Below are positions 49,479 to 57,894 of a DNA stretch of 64,000 bases, one piece after another. The position numbers were made by a program, and so were the translations under genes. Position 1 is the stretch's first letter; each line of letters opens with the position of its first letter. This DNA comes from an uncultured Halomonas sp. (GTDB taxonomy: Bacteria > Pseudomonadota > Gammaproteobacteria > Pseudomonadales > Halomonadaceae): positions 186,001 to 250,000 of the forward strand of contig NZ_CANMTQ010000005.1 in the NCBI RefSeq assembly GCF_947500835.1, read 5' to 3'. The notes beneath the pieces are model-generated. The model saw only the letters and a list, made by a program, of their open reading frames with translations, was not told the origin of the DNA and ran no database searches.

Positions 49479-49597
49479 ACGATCTAGCGAGCTAGAGCCA
49501 GACAAGGCAAATCCGAGCGAAAACGCGCAGTTTACTGGGGTAAATGAGCATTTTTCGCTCGGATTTAACGAAGTATGGCCGACGCGTAGCAGATCGT
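49479..49597. repeat. Long imperfect palindrome between V-ATPase genes B and D
   Basis: A perfect 15-bp inverted repeat, AAATCCGAGCGAAAA at 49509-49523 and its complement at 49552-49566, encloses a small TTTAC-TGGG-GTAAA hairpin. Outer arms ACGATCT (49479-49485) and AGATCGT (49591-49597) extend the pairing. The structure looks like a MITE-like intergenic repeat inserted between co-transcribed genes; only one copy is in this window. It could also modulate expression between ntpB and ntpD. Confidence 0.6.
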
Positions 49598-49611
49598 TTT
49601 GAGGAAACGAC

Positions 49612-50217
49612 GTGGCAAGACTCTCGCTCAACAAGACCTCCCTGCACCGGGAGCAGTCTCGGCTCCAGCAGTTTCAACGACTGCTGCCGTCCCTGGATCT
49701 CAAGCGCCGCCAGCTGATCGCCGAGCGCTTGCATGCCCGGAAGACGCTGCAGGAGAGCGAAGCCGAGCTGGACACCCTGATAGCCAAGGTGCGCGACCGG
49801 CTGCCCATGGCCGGTGACGACAGCCTGAAGCTCAAGAACCTGGCGCGGGTCACCCAGGTACATCTGCGCGAGCACAACCTGCTCGGTGTGCATCTGCCGA
49901 CTCTCGAGGAGGTCGATATCGAACTCGCCGACTACCCGGCGTTGACCACGCCCCACTGGCTGGACCGCTATCAGGAAGTGCTGCGGGAAGCCCTGGCGCT
50001 GACGGTACGCCTGCAGGTGGAGCGGGAGCGGCTGTGGCGCCTGGAGCGCGCGGTCAAACGGGTCACCCAGCGGGTCAATCTGTTCGACAAGGTGCTGATT
50101 CCCCGTACCCGGGAGAACATTCGCCGCATCCGTATCCATCTCGCCGACGGCGAGCGCTCCGCGGTGGTGCGGGCAAAACTCGCCAAACGCAAGCAGGCCC
50201 AGGGAGCGCGCCCATGA
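49612..50217 (+). CDS. ntpD: V/A-type ATPase subunit D (central stalk)
   Basis: Subunit D is the coiled-coil rotor shaft. The 201-residue protein is helical and charged, with family patterns at both ends: LSLNKTSLHREQSRLQQFQRLLPSLDLKRRQL near the N-terminus and RRVTQRVNLFDKVLIPRTRENIRRIRIHL-like sequence (KRVTQRVNLFDKVLIPRTRE) near the C-terminus. It starts at a GTG with GAGG 7 nt upstream. The stop overlaps the next ATG. Confidence 0.92.
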   Translation: MARLSLNKTSLHREQSRLQQFQRLLPSLDLKRRQLIAERLHARKTLQESEAELDTLIAKVRDRLPMAGDDSLKLKNLARVTQVHLREHNLLGVHLPTLEEVDIELADYPALTTPHWLDRYQEVLREALALTVRLQVERERLWRLERAVKRVTQRVNLFDKVLIPRTRENIRRIRIHLADGERSAVVRAKLAKRKQAQGARP

Positions 50218-51995
50218 GTATCGTGGCACTGAGTCGAATGACCCTGCTGGGCAGCCACGGCGGCAAGCAGGCCACGCTGCGCGACCTGCAGGGCCTTGGC
50301 GTCATGCATTTGATCGACCTGGGACCGGAAAAACAGGATACACCTGCTGGCGCGGCCTCCAGCGACACCCACAAGGCGCTGGCCTACCTGATCGACTGCC
50401 CGGTCAAGCGTCATCAGGTGCCCAACGATCCAGACTTCGATCATCAGGCCATCGTCGAACGCGTCCTGGACAATCAACGCCGAATGCGAGACCTGGAGGA
50501 CAGTATCGATTTCACCCGTCGACGTCTGAAGGATCTCGAGCCCTGGGGGGATTTCGATTTTCCGCCCCTGGAAAGCCTCGCCGGATATCGCCTGTGGTTC
50601 TACGAAGTGCCCAACTACCGGGCGCGTCAGCTTGCCGACATGGAGCTTCCCTGGCAGGAGGTGCACCGCGATAACCGTAATCGTTACATCGCGGTGATCA
50701 GCCAGGAAGAGCCCGCAGCGGACGCGCTGCCGGTGCCTCGCACCCATACCGGCAGTGTGCCGCGCCGGCAACTGCGGGAGGACCTGCAGCGCCTGGTGGT
50801 GCGCCTCGATGAAGCCGTCGCCGAACGCGAGGCGCTGACCCGCTGGATCCATCTGCTGCATCGCCATCAAGCTCGGGCGGACGACGCCTCGAGTCTGAAG
50901 CAGGCGCAGCATCTTACTCGAGACGATGATGCGATCTTCGCCGTGCAGGGCTGGGTGCCGCAAGAAGCCCTCGAGGACGTTCAGCGTCTTGTCGAAAAGC
51001 AAGGGCTCGCCCTGCTCATTGAGCCGGTGGACCCAAAAGATCAGCCCCCCACCCTGCTCGACAACGACGAGCGTACCGCCGGCGGCGCGGAGATCGTGGG
51101 TTTCTATCAGATGCCCGGCTATCGCAACTGGGACCCGTCCCGGGTGATCTTCTTCTCCTTTGCGGTGTTCTTCGCCATGATTCTGGCCGATGCCGGCTAC
51201 GCCCTGCTGCTGCTCGGCGCGATGCTGTTTTTTTCAAAGCGCCTCAAGCAGAGCCGTGCCGGAGCGCGAGTGCGCACCCTGGGGTTCGTTCTGGTGGGTT
51301 TCACCCTGATCTATGGCGTGCTGGCCGGCAGCTATTTCGGCTGGAGCCCGCCGCCGGAAAGCTGGCTTGCGCACTTGAGGCTCCTCAACATCAACGACTT
51401 CGGCCAGATGATGCAGCTGGCGATAGGTATCGGTCTGGCGCACCTGGTCATCGCCAACGCCACCGTGGCCTGGCACCACCGGGGCCATAGCGCCATGCTG
51501 GCGCCGCTGGGCTGGATCGTCGCCCTGGTGGCGGGGGTCATGCTGTATTACGCCATCCCTGGCGGTGGCCTCGCACTCGCCCTGGGGCTTGTCGCCGTCT
51601 TCGCTTTCACGGATACCCGTCCTATCCACGAGCCGCTGGATCTGCTCAAACGGGTCGGCGGCGGTCTCTACGCCCTGACCGACGTAACCCGGGCCTTCGG
51701 CGACGTGCTGAGCTATCTGCGCCTGTTCGCCCTGGGGCTCGCCAGCGCGTCGCTTGCGGTCACCTTCAACCAGCTTGCCGCGGATGCGGCAGCAGCCTAT
51801 CCCGGCCTCGGCATCTTGCTCTACGTACTGATTCTGATCATCGGCCACGCGCTGAACTTCGTGCTGGCGGTGGTCAGCGGCGTGGTGCACGGGCTGCGGC
51901 TCAACCTCATCGAGTTCTATCACTGGGGCATCTCGGACGAGGGATATCCCTTCAAGGCATTCACAAAAACGGAGACCACGCTATGGAGCAACTGA
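50214..51995 (+). CDS. ntpI: V/A-type ATPase subunit I (membrane stator)
   Basis: This is the 593-residue equivalent of eukaryotic subunit a, which couples ion flow to rotation. A soluble N-terminal half (residues 1-300, coiled coil around LVVRLDEAVAEREALTRW) is followed by 7-8 TM helices. The conserved Arg/Glu helix region is FGDVLSYLRLFALGLASASLA (shown in part) with HALNFVLAVVSGVVHGLRLNLIEFYHWG near the end. The ATG at 50214 overlaps the ntpD stop (ATGA). The next gene overlaps by 13 bp. Confidence 0.92.
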   Translation: MSIVALSRMTLLGSHGGKQATLRDLQGLGVMHLIDLGPEKQDTPAGAASSDTHKALAYLIDCPVKRHQVPNDPDFDHQAIVERVLDNQRRMRDLEDSIDFTRRRLKDLEPWGDFDFPPLESLAGYRLWFYEVPNYRARQLADMELPWQEVHRDNRNRYIAVISQEEPAADALPVPRTHTGSVPRRQLREDLQRLVVRLDEAVAEREALTRWIHLLHRHQARADDASSLKQAQHLTRDDDAIFAVQGWVPQEALEDVQRLVEKQGLALLIEPVDPKDQPPTLLDNDERTAGGAEIVGFYQMPGYRNWDPSRVIFFSFAVFFAMILADAGYALLLLGAMLFFSKRLKQSRAGARVRTLGFVLVGFTLIYGVLAGSYFGWSPPPESWLAHLRLLNINDFGQMMQLAIGIGLAHLVIANATVAWHHRGHSAMLAPLGWIVALVAGVMLYYAIPGGGLALALGLVAVFAFTDTRPIHEPLDLLKRVGGGLYALTDVTRAFGDVLSYLRLFALGLASASLAVTFNQLAADAAAAYPGLGILLYVLILIIGHALNFVLAVVSGVVHGLRLNLIEFYHWGISDEGYPFKAFTKTETTLWSN

Positions 51996-52432
51996 TCATC
52001 GCAATGGGTTGGGCGGGCCTTTACGGGCCCATGGCCCTGGGGGCCATCGGCAGCATCATCGGCTGCGCCATCGCCGGTCAGGCGGCCATCGGCGCCCTGC
52101 TCGAGACCGAGTCCGGTCATGGCCGTTTCATCGGGCTCTCGGCGATGCCCTCCTCCCAGAGTATCTACGGCATCGTGGTGATGTTCACCCTGCAACGCCC
52201 GGTCACTGTCGAGACCTCCCCTGGCTTGTTCTCCGTGGGCATCCTTGCCGGAGTAGCGCTGCTGTTGAGCGCGGTTTATCAAGGTAGCTGCTGCGCCTCG
52301 GCGATCAACAGCTCAAAGAGCAAGCCGGAGATTTTCGGTCTGTCCATCGCGCCGGCGGCTATCGTCGAAGGCTTCGGGGTGTTCGCCTTCATCTTCGCTC
52401 TGGTGATCGGTGGCAGCATTCCGGCACAGTGA
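51983..52432 (+). CDS. ntpK: V/A-type ATPase proteolipid subunit K
   Basis: This 149-residue proteolipid has four TM helices (two hairpins) and forms the membrane rotor ring. The ion-carrying Glu is E129 in AAIVEGFGVFAF. Gln59 (MPSSQSIYGIV) and Gln100 (AVYQGSCCAS) occupy positions that bind Na+ in the Enterococcus hirae NtpK ring, so Na+ coupling is possible. It overlaps the end of ntpI by 13 bp. Confidence 0.92.
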   Translation: MEQLIIAMGWAGLYGPMALGAIGSIIGCAIAGQAAIGALLETESGHGRFIGLSAMPSSQSIYGIVVMFTLQRPVTVETSPGLFSVGILAGVALLLSAVYQGSCCASAINSSKSKPEIFGLSIAPAAIVEGFGVFAFIFALVIGGSIPAQ

Positions 52433-52450
52433 GTCCGAGGAGATAAACCT

Positions 52451-53143
52451 ATGAGTCAATCGGAAACGGCTTCCCAAGGCGCCTCTTCCGGCGTCGAGAC
52501 ACTGATCGAACGGCTGCGTGGCGAAGGCGTCGAACAGGGCCGGGAAGAGGCCCGACGCATCGTGGACGATGCGGAAAAGCGCGCCACCTGGATGATCGAA
52601 CAGGCGGAACGGGACGCCCAGGAGCTGCGCGAGCAGGCTCGAGAAGACGCCAGGCGCTTGGAGAATTCCGCCAGGGAAGCGCTGCGGGTGGCCGCCCGGG
52701 ACAGCGTGCTGGAAATGCAGACCACCCTGACCCACCGCTTTCGCGATCACCTGCGCTGGCTGGTGGGCCAGACCCTGTCCCAGGAAGATCTGTTGCAGCG
52801 GCTGATCCTCGAGCTTGCCGCCCGGACCCGCAGCGATACGCCCCTGGATGCGGAAAAGGACGTGGAAATAATGCTGCCCCGGGACGTGCTGGGACTAGAG
52901 GAGTTGCGTCGTCGCCCGGAAGAGCTCAAGGAAGGCACCCTCTCCTACTTCGTGGTCGCCCAGGCCCGGGAGGTGCTGCGCGAGGGCGTGCGCTTCTCGA
53001 TCGGCGAACAGACAAGCGGCCTGCGGGTGCGCCTGCACGAGCAGGAGATGGAGCTTGATATCAGCGACGAGGCGGTGGCGGAACTCTTGCTGGCGCACCT
53101 GCAACCGCGTTTTCGCGCCATGCTCGAGGGTATCGTCAAATAG
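52451..53143 (+). CDS. ntpE: V/A-type ATPase subunit E (peripheral stalk)
   Basis: This 230-residue protein has a long charged N-terminal helix (residues about 15-85, REEARRIVDDAEKRATWMIE and following heptads) and a globular C-terminal domain, the E-subunit layout for the peripheral stalk. It ends LLAHLQPRFRAMLEGIVK. It starts 18 bp after ntpK with AGGAG upstream. No separate subunit G/H gene was seen in the operon. Confidence 0.85.
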   Translation: MSQSETASQGASSGVETLIERLRGEGVEQGREEARRIVDDAEKRATWMIEQAERDAQELREQAREDARRLENSAREALRVAARDSVLEMQTTLTHRFRDHLRWLVGQTLSQEDLLQRLILELAARTRSDTPLDAEKDVEIMLPRDVLGLEELRRRPEELKEGTLSYFVVAQAREVLREGVRFSIGEQTSGLRVRLHEQEMELDISDEAVAELLLAHLQPRFRAMLEGIVK

Positions 53144-53145
53144 CT

Positions 53146-53859
53146 ATGTCACCAATAGGCATGTCAAAACGTCACCAGTACGTCGATCTGCTCGCCAGCC
53201 TGCCGGCCTTGCCTGCCACGCCCTTCGGACGCGAGCCTTTGCCGATCTCGGCGATCCGCCTGGAGCATCGCCTCGAGGCACTGAGCGCGGTCCATCGGGA
53301 CAGCCTGCGGAGGCTGGAGACGCTGCTCGACTGGCAGCATCTGGGCCTGGACGTTTCCACTGATGCCTATCTCCAGCGCTATCGGCAGGCGGCACCACAG
53401 CTGGCGGAGCACGGCGTGAATGATCTTGTCGAGACGATGCTCGAACGCCACACCCTGGTGACGGCGCTTCGCCGGCGCCGACTGGACGAACCTGCGCCAG
53501 GTCTGGGCGAGGCCTGGGGGTTCGGTCCACGCCTGGCGCATATCAGCGCCCATTGGCAGGCATCGCTGTTCGGCGTGGGCGCGGTTTTTCCCTGGCTCAG
53601 TGAGGCCCGGGATCATCTTGAACACGACCGCCCTCGGGAGCTGGAACGGCTATTGCTCGAAGAAAGCTGGCGCCTACTCACCCGGGCGCGCCGGCATGAT
53701 CGTTTCGATTTTCGCGAGGTCGTCATCTACTGGCTGCGCTGGCGTCTGATCGCCGCCTGGCAGCGCTACAACGCCGAGGCGGCGGAGCGTCGACTGCAGG
53801 CCGATATCGAGCGCGGACTCGGCGACTACGGGGCGCTTTTTGCGGGAGAACGGGAATGA
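53146..53859 (+). CDS. DUF2764-family V-ATPase-associated protein
   Basis: This 237-residue soluble, mostly helical protein has the N-terminal QYVDLLASLPALP pattern of DUF2764 proteins, which are encoded with E and A subunits in the V-ATPase operons of Chlamydia, spirochaetes and Bacteroidetes. There it is thought to take the place of subunit C. I use the ATG at 53146; an in-frame ATG at 53161 (MSKRHQYV) is an equally good start. It lies between ntpE (2-bp gap) and ntpA. Confidence 0.78.
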   Translation: MSPIGMSKRHQYVDLLASLPALPATPFGREPLPISAIRLEHRLEALSAVHRDSLRRLETLLDWQHLGLDVSTDAYLQRYRQAAPQLAEHGVNDLVETMLERHTLVTALRRRRLDEPAPGLGEAWGFGPRLAHISAHWQASLFGVGAVFPWLSEARDHLEHDRPRELERLLLEESWRLLTRARRHDRFDFREVVIYWLRWRLIAAWQRYNAEAAERRLQADIERGLGDYGALFAGERE

Positions 53860-53930
53860 AGAGGGCCATCGCCGAAAATTTCTTTCATCGCCCGCGGTTG
53901 AAATGGGCGCCGGCGGCAAGGCGTAGCGAG

Positions 53931-54040
53931 GGTCTTTTGCCATGGCCGGAAAAAGCTCCATGCAATTCCGGCATTCCCGCCATCCATGGCGGTCAGATAG
54001 CAAAAGTAGCGCCCAGGGACGGGTTTACAGCGCCCTCGCG
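53931..54040 (-). repeat. Dispersed intergenic repeat, copy 2 (before ntpA)
   Basis: This is the inverse copy of 35421-35531, about 93% identical by eye over roughly 108 bp, including the CCGCCATCCATGGCGG palindrome. It occupies most of the 225-bp gap between the DUF2764 gene and ntpA. Both copies lie between co-directional genes of an apparent operon. Confidence 0.8.
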
Positions 54041-54084
54041 AAGGCTTGCCGCCGGAAAAGCCCATTCTTACCAGGAGTTTGAAA

Positions 54085-55944
54085 ATGATTGTTAAGCAGG
54101 AAGTCCATCGCGACTGCCGAGTGGTCAGCGTTCAGGACGACATCGTGGTCATCGAGGCCACCGAGCGCTCGAAGGGGCTGATGAAGAACGAGGTGGTCTA
54201 TATTCTTCCCGCCCAACATCAAAAAGACGATGGCGAAAACCACGAACTGCGCCTCAAGGGGGAGGTTTTACGGGTGCAGGGCAAGCGCGCGGACGTCCAG
54301 GTCTTCGAGGATACCGGTGGCATTTCCGTGGGCGATGATGTGGAACAGACCGGCGAGATGCTTTCCGTCACCCTCGGCCCCGGCCTGCTTGGTCAGATTT
54401 ACGACGGCCTGCAGAACCCTCTGGAGCAGATCGCCCTGCGCTCCGGCTTCTTCCTGCCCCGGGGGCTGCATCTGGGCGCGCTGGACAAGACCACCAAATG
54501 GTCCTTCTCTCCCAAGGTGCGCATAGGCACCAAACTGCGCGCCGGCGATACCCTCGGCACCGTGCAGGAAGGCCGTTTCACCCATCGCATCATGGTGCCC
54601 TTCGATGCCCGGGGGGAGCAGGAAGTCAGCTGGATTCAGGAAGGCAGCTTCACCGTGGATGTGCCGGTGGCGCGGCTAGCGGATGAGTCCGGTACCGAAC
54701 GACAGGTCACCCTGGCCCAGCGCTGGCCGGTGCGGAACCCTCTGCCAAAGCGCCTGCTGGACAGCTACGCAAGCGAACGGCTCTATCCCACTCGCCCGCT
54801 GGATACCACCATCCGGGTGATCGATACCTTCTTTCCCATCGCCACCGGCGGCACCGCCTGTATTCCCGGCCCCTTCGGCGCCGGCAAGACGGTGCTGCAG
54901 AACCTGATCGCCCGCCATTCCACCGTGGATATCGTGATCATCGTCGCCTGCGGCGAACGGGCCGGCGAGGTCGTGGAAACCATCACCGAGTTCCCCCAGC
55001 TCAACGACCCCACCACCGGCGGCTCGTTGATGGACCGCACGGTGATCATCTGCAACACCTCCTCGATGCCGGTGGCCGCTCGGGAAGCCTCCATCTACAC
55101 CGGCATCACCCTCGGTGAATATTACCGCCAGATGGGACTCGACGTGCTGATGATCGCCGACTCCACTTCACGCTGGGCCCAGGCGATGCGCGAGACCTCG
55201 GGCCGCATGGAGGAGATTCCCGGCGAGGAGGCCTATCCCGCCTATCTGGACTCGGCGGTGCGCAGCGTCTACGAACGCGCCGGCGTGATCCGCAACAACA
55301 CCGGCGACAGCGGCAGCCTCACCCTGATCGGCACCGTCTCCCCCTCCGGGGGCAACTTCGAGGAGCCGGTGACCCAGGCGACCCTGAGCACGGTCAAGGC
55401 GTTTCTTGGCCTGTCTTCCGAGCGCGCCTACAAGCGCTTCTATCCGGCGGTGGACCCGCTGCTGTCCTGGTCCCGCTACCGGGCGGAGCTCGAGCCCGCC
55501 ATCGCCGAGCGCCTCGGCGCCGAGCGGCCGGCACGCATCGATGAACTGCTCAAGCTTCTTCACGACGGGGAAGACGTCAACCAGATGATGCAGGTTACCG
55601 GGGACGAAGGCATCACCATCGAGGACTTTCTCACCTATCACAAGGCGAGCTTTCTCGACCTGGTCTACCTGCAGCAGGACGCCTTCGACGACGTGGACGG
55701 CAGCACGTCTGCCGAACGCCAACGGCGGAGCCTGGCGTTGATCTATCCGCTGGTCAGTTCGGAGTATGCCTTCGATGATAAAGAGGCCATCCGGGAGTAC
55801 TTCACCGCCTTGGCAAGCGAGATGAAGAACCTCAACTACGCGGTGCTCGATTCGAGCGAGTACCGGCGCCACTTCGATGAGATCGCAAAACTGGCCCAAG
55901 GAGTAGGGCTGGAACTTAGCGCGCCACCCAAGGATTCGACCTGA
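54085..55944 (+). CDS. ntpA: V/A-type ATPase catalytic subunit A
   Basis: This 619-residue catalytic subunit has the V-ATPase A features: Walker A GPFGAGKT (262-269), the non-homologous insertion (about 115-210, GFFLPRGLHLGALDKTTKW), ACGERAGEVVETITEFPQL with catalytic Glu and Arg region, and Walker B VLMIADSTSRWAQAMRETS. Length is typical (about 590). The ATG at 54085 has AGGAG 7 nt upstream. It is the last ATPase gene; phaC follows after 87 bp. Confidence 0.95.
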   Translation: MIVKQEVHRDCRVVSVQDDIVVIEATERSKGLMKNEVVYILPAQHQKDDGENHELRLKGEVLRVQGKRADVQVFEDTGGISVGDDVEQTGEMLSVTLGPGLLGQIYDGLQNPLEQIALRSGFFLPRGLHLGALDKTTKWSFSPKVRIGTKLRAGDTLGTVQEGRFTHRIMVPFDARGEQEVSWIQEGSFTVDVPVARLADESGTERQVTLAQRWPVRNPLPKRLLDSYASERLYPTRPLDTTIRVIDTFFPIATGGTACIPGPFGAGKTVLQNLIARHSTVDIVIIVACGERAGEVVETITEFPQLNDPTTGGSLMDRTVIICNTSSMPVAAREASIYTGITLGEYYRQMGLDVLMIADSTSRWAQAMRETSGRMEEIPGEEAYPAYLDSAVRSVYERAGVIRNNTGDSGSLTLIGTVSPSGGNFEEPVTQATLSTVKAFLGLSSERAYKRFYPAVDPLLSWSRYRAELEPAIAERLGAERPARIDELLKLLHDGEDVNQMMQVTGDEGITIEDFLTYHKASFLDLVYLQQDAFDDVDGSTSAERQRRSLALIYPLVSSEYAFDDKEAIREYFTALASEMKNLNYAVLDSSEYRRHFDEIAKLAQGVGLELSAPPKDST

Positions 55945-56031
55945 TCCAGGTTATTTGGCAGCATGGAGACATCATGCATTCGCTCAAGCGATGCAGTGCT
56001 CCTGAGGCCTATCGATAAGGAGTTGATCGAC

Positions 56032-57789
56032 ATGAATCAGAATCGTCAGCCATCGTCCCTGCTGTCCACCCGCTACGCACCTCGCATGATGGACCAGGCC
56101 TTCAAGGCGAACATGGCCACCCTGACCGGTGGCATCACGCCGGCCGGTGTCTCCACGGTGATTTACGAGTGGCTCGCCCATCTCGCCATGTCCCCGGGCA
56201 AGCAGATGGAACTGGCCGAGGATGTGGGCTTCAAGGTCGAGCACCTGTTGCGCCATATTCGCCGAGCCAACATGTCCACGGGCAATCAGCCCTGCATCGA
56301 GCCGACGCTTCAGGACGACCGTTTTTCCGGTGAAGCCTGGTCCCGCTGGCCCTACAACTTTATCTATCAATCGTTTCTGCTACAGCAAGAATGGTGGGAA
56401 AACGCCACCACCAATATCGATGGACTGTCGAAAAGCACCGAAAACGTGGTGTCCTTCATTGGCCGCCAGATGCTCGATCGCTGGTCGCCCTCCAACTTTC
56501 CCTGGCTCAACCCGGAGGTGATCGACGCGACCATACAGCAGGGCGGCATGAACTTTGTGCGCGGCTGGGAGAACTTCTGCGAGGATAGGGAACGACGGCT
56601 GACTGGCTGCCCGCCGGTGGGTGCAGAGCAATTCAAGGTCGGTGAAGATCTTGCGACTACCCCAGGCAAGGTGGTCTATCGCAATCACTTGATCGAACTG
56701 ATCCAGTACACCCCGACCACCAAGAAGGTCTACGCGGAGCCGGTACTGATCGTGCCCGCCTGGATCATGAAGTATTACATCCTTGATCTGACGGCGGAGA
56801 AATCCCTGGTGCGCTATCTGGTGGACCAGGGCCATACGGTGTTCATGATCTCCTGGCGCAACCCCACCTCGGAAGACCGCGACCTGGGCATGGGCAGCTA
56901 TCGCAGGCTCGGTCCCGCCGCGGCGCTGGATGTGGTATCCGCCATCGTTCCCGATCAGAAGATCCACGCGGTGGGTTACTGCCTGGGCGGCACGCTATTG
57001 ACGATTCAGGCCGCCACCATGGCTCGGGACGGCGATGATCGCCTGGCCTCGATGAGCACCCTCGCCACCCAGGTTGACTTCACCGAAGCCGGTGAACTGT
57101 CACTCTTCATCACTGAAAGCGAAGTCGATTACCTCGAAAGCATGATGCAGGAACGAGGCTATCTTGGTGGTTACCAGATGGCTGGCGCCTTTCAGCTGCT
57201 GCGCTCCAACGATCTTGTCTGGTCGCGAATGGTGCGCGAATACATGCTGGGAGAACGCCAGCCCATGATCGCCTTGATGGCCTGGAACGCCGATCTGACA
57301 CGCATGCCCTATCAGATGCACTCCCAGTATCTACGAAGGCTCTATCTCGACAACGACCTGGCAGCCGGGCGCTACATCGTCGGCGACCGACCCATCGCCA
57401 TCACCGATATCAACGTGCCGCTTTTCGCCGTGGCAACACAAAGCGATCATGTCGCCCCCTGGCGCTCTGCCTACAAGATCCACCTCTTGTCCGATGCGGA
57501 GGAAGTGACCTTCCTGCTCACCAGCGGCGGTCACAACGCCGGCATCGTCAGCGAACCCGGGCATCCGCGTCGCACCTACCAGGTCGAAACGCGCAAGGAA
57601 AGGGAAAGCTATATCGACCCGGATACCTGGCAACAGACGATCCCCCGTCAACAAGGCTCCTGGTGGCCGGTGTGGCAGGCCTGGCTGGTGGAGCGTTCCA
57701 CCAAGGAACAGATCGCGCCACCGGAAACGGGCGGCCAGGATTATTCGCCTATAGCGGATGCACCGGGCACCTACGTATTGCAGCAATAA
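56032..57789 (+). CDS. phaC: Class I poly(3-hydroxyalkanoate) synthase PhaC
   Basis: PhaC polymerises hydroxyacyl-CoA into polyhydroxyalkanoate granules. The 585-residue protein has an alpha/beta-hydrolase core with the synthase box GYCLGG (315-320, nucleophile Cys317), Asp472 in TQSDHVAPW and His501 in SGGHNAGIV. The N-terminal domain (about 200 residues) and the RNPTSEDRDLGM loop fit class I enzymes of Halomonas/Vibrio type. AAGGAG is 9 nt before the ATG at 56032. No phaA/B/P gene is adjacent; it follows the V-ATPase operon on the same strand. Confidence 0.94.
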   Translation: MNQNRQPSSLLSTRYAPRMMDQAFKANMATLTGGITPAGVSTVIYEWLAHLAMSPGKQMELAEDVGFKVEHLLRHIRRANMSTGNQPCIEPTLQDDRFSGEAWSRWPYNFIYQSFLLQQEWWENATTNIDGLSKSTENVVSFIGRQMLDRWSPSNFPWLNPEVIDATIQQGGMNFVRGWENFCEDRERRLTGCPPVGAEQFKVGEDLATTPGKVVYRNHLIELIQYTPTTKKVYAEPVLIVPAWIMKYYILDLTAEKSLVRYLVDQGHTVFMISWRNPTSEDRDLGMGSYRRLGPAAALDVVSAIVPDQKIHAVGYCLGGTLLTIQAATMARDGDDRLASMSTLATQVDFTEAGELSLFITESEVDYLESMMQERGYLGGYQMAGAFQLLRSNDLVWSRMVREYMLGERQPMIALMAWNADLTRMPYQMHSQYLRRLYLDNDLAAGRYIVGDRPIAITDINVPLFAVATQSDHVAPWRSAYKIHLLSDAEEVTFLLTSGGHNAGIVSEPGHPRRTYQVETRKERESYIDPDTWQQTIPRQQGSWWPVWQAWLVERSTKEQIAPPETGGQDYSPIADAPGTYVLQQ

Positions 57790-57803
57790 GGCTGTTGTAG
57801 GAA

Positions 57804-57840
57804 TTAAAAAAACCGCCGCTATCTTTCAAAGATAGCGGCG
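57804..57840 (-). terminator. Strong Rho-independent terminator of the di-heme peroxidase gene
   Basis: A perfect 13-bp stem, CGCCGCTATCTTT with a single-nt loop (57814-57840), is followed on the minus strand by seven U residues (57806-57812 region as A-run on the plus strand). It lies 55 nt past the peroxidase stop at 57895. On the plus strand there is no U-tract, though the stem may also stop phaC transcripts. Confidence 0.85.
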
Positions 57841-57894
57841 ATGTCTTGCAGAGATAGTGTGACGTAGCTCGGTATCGCGCTGCGCCGTCATTGG

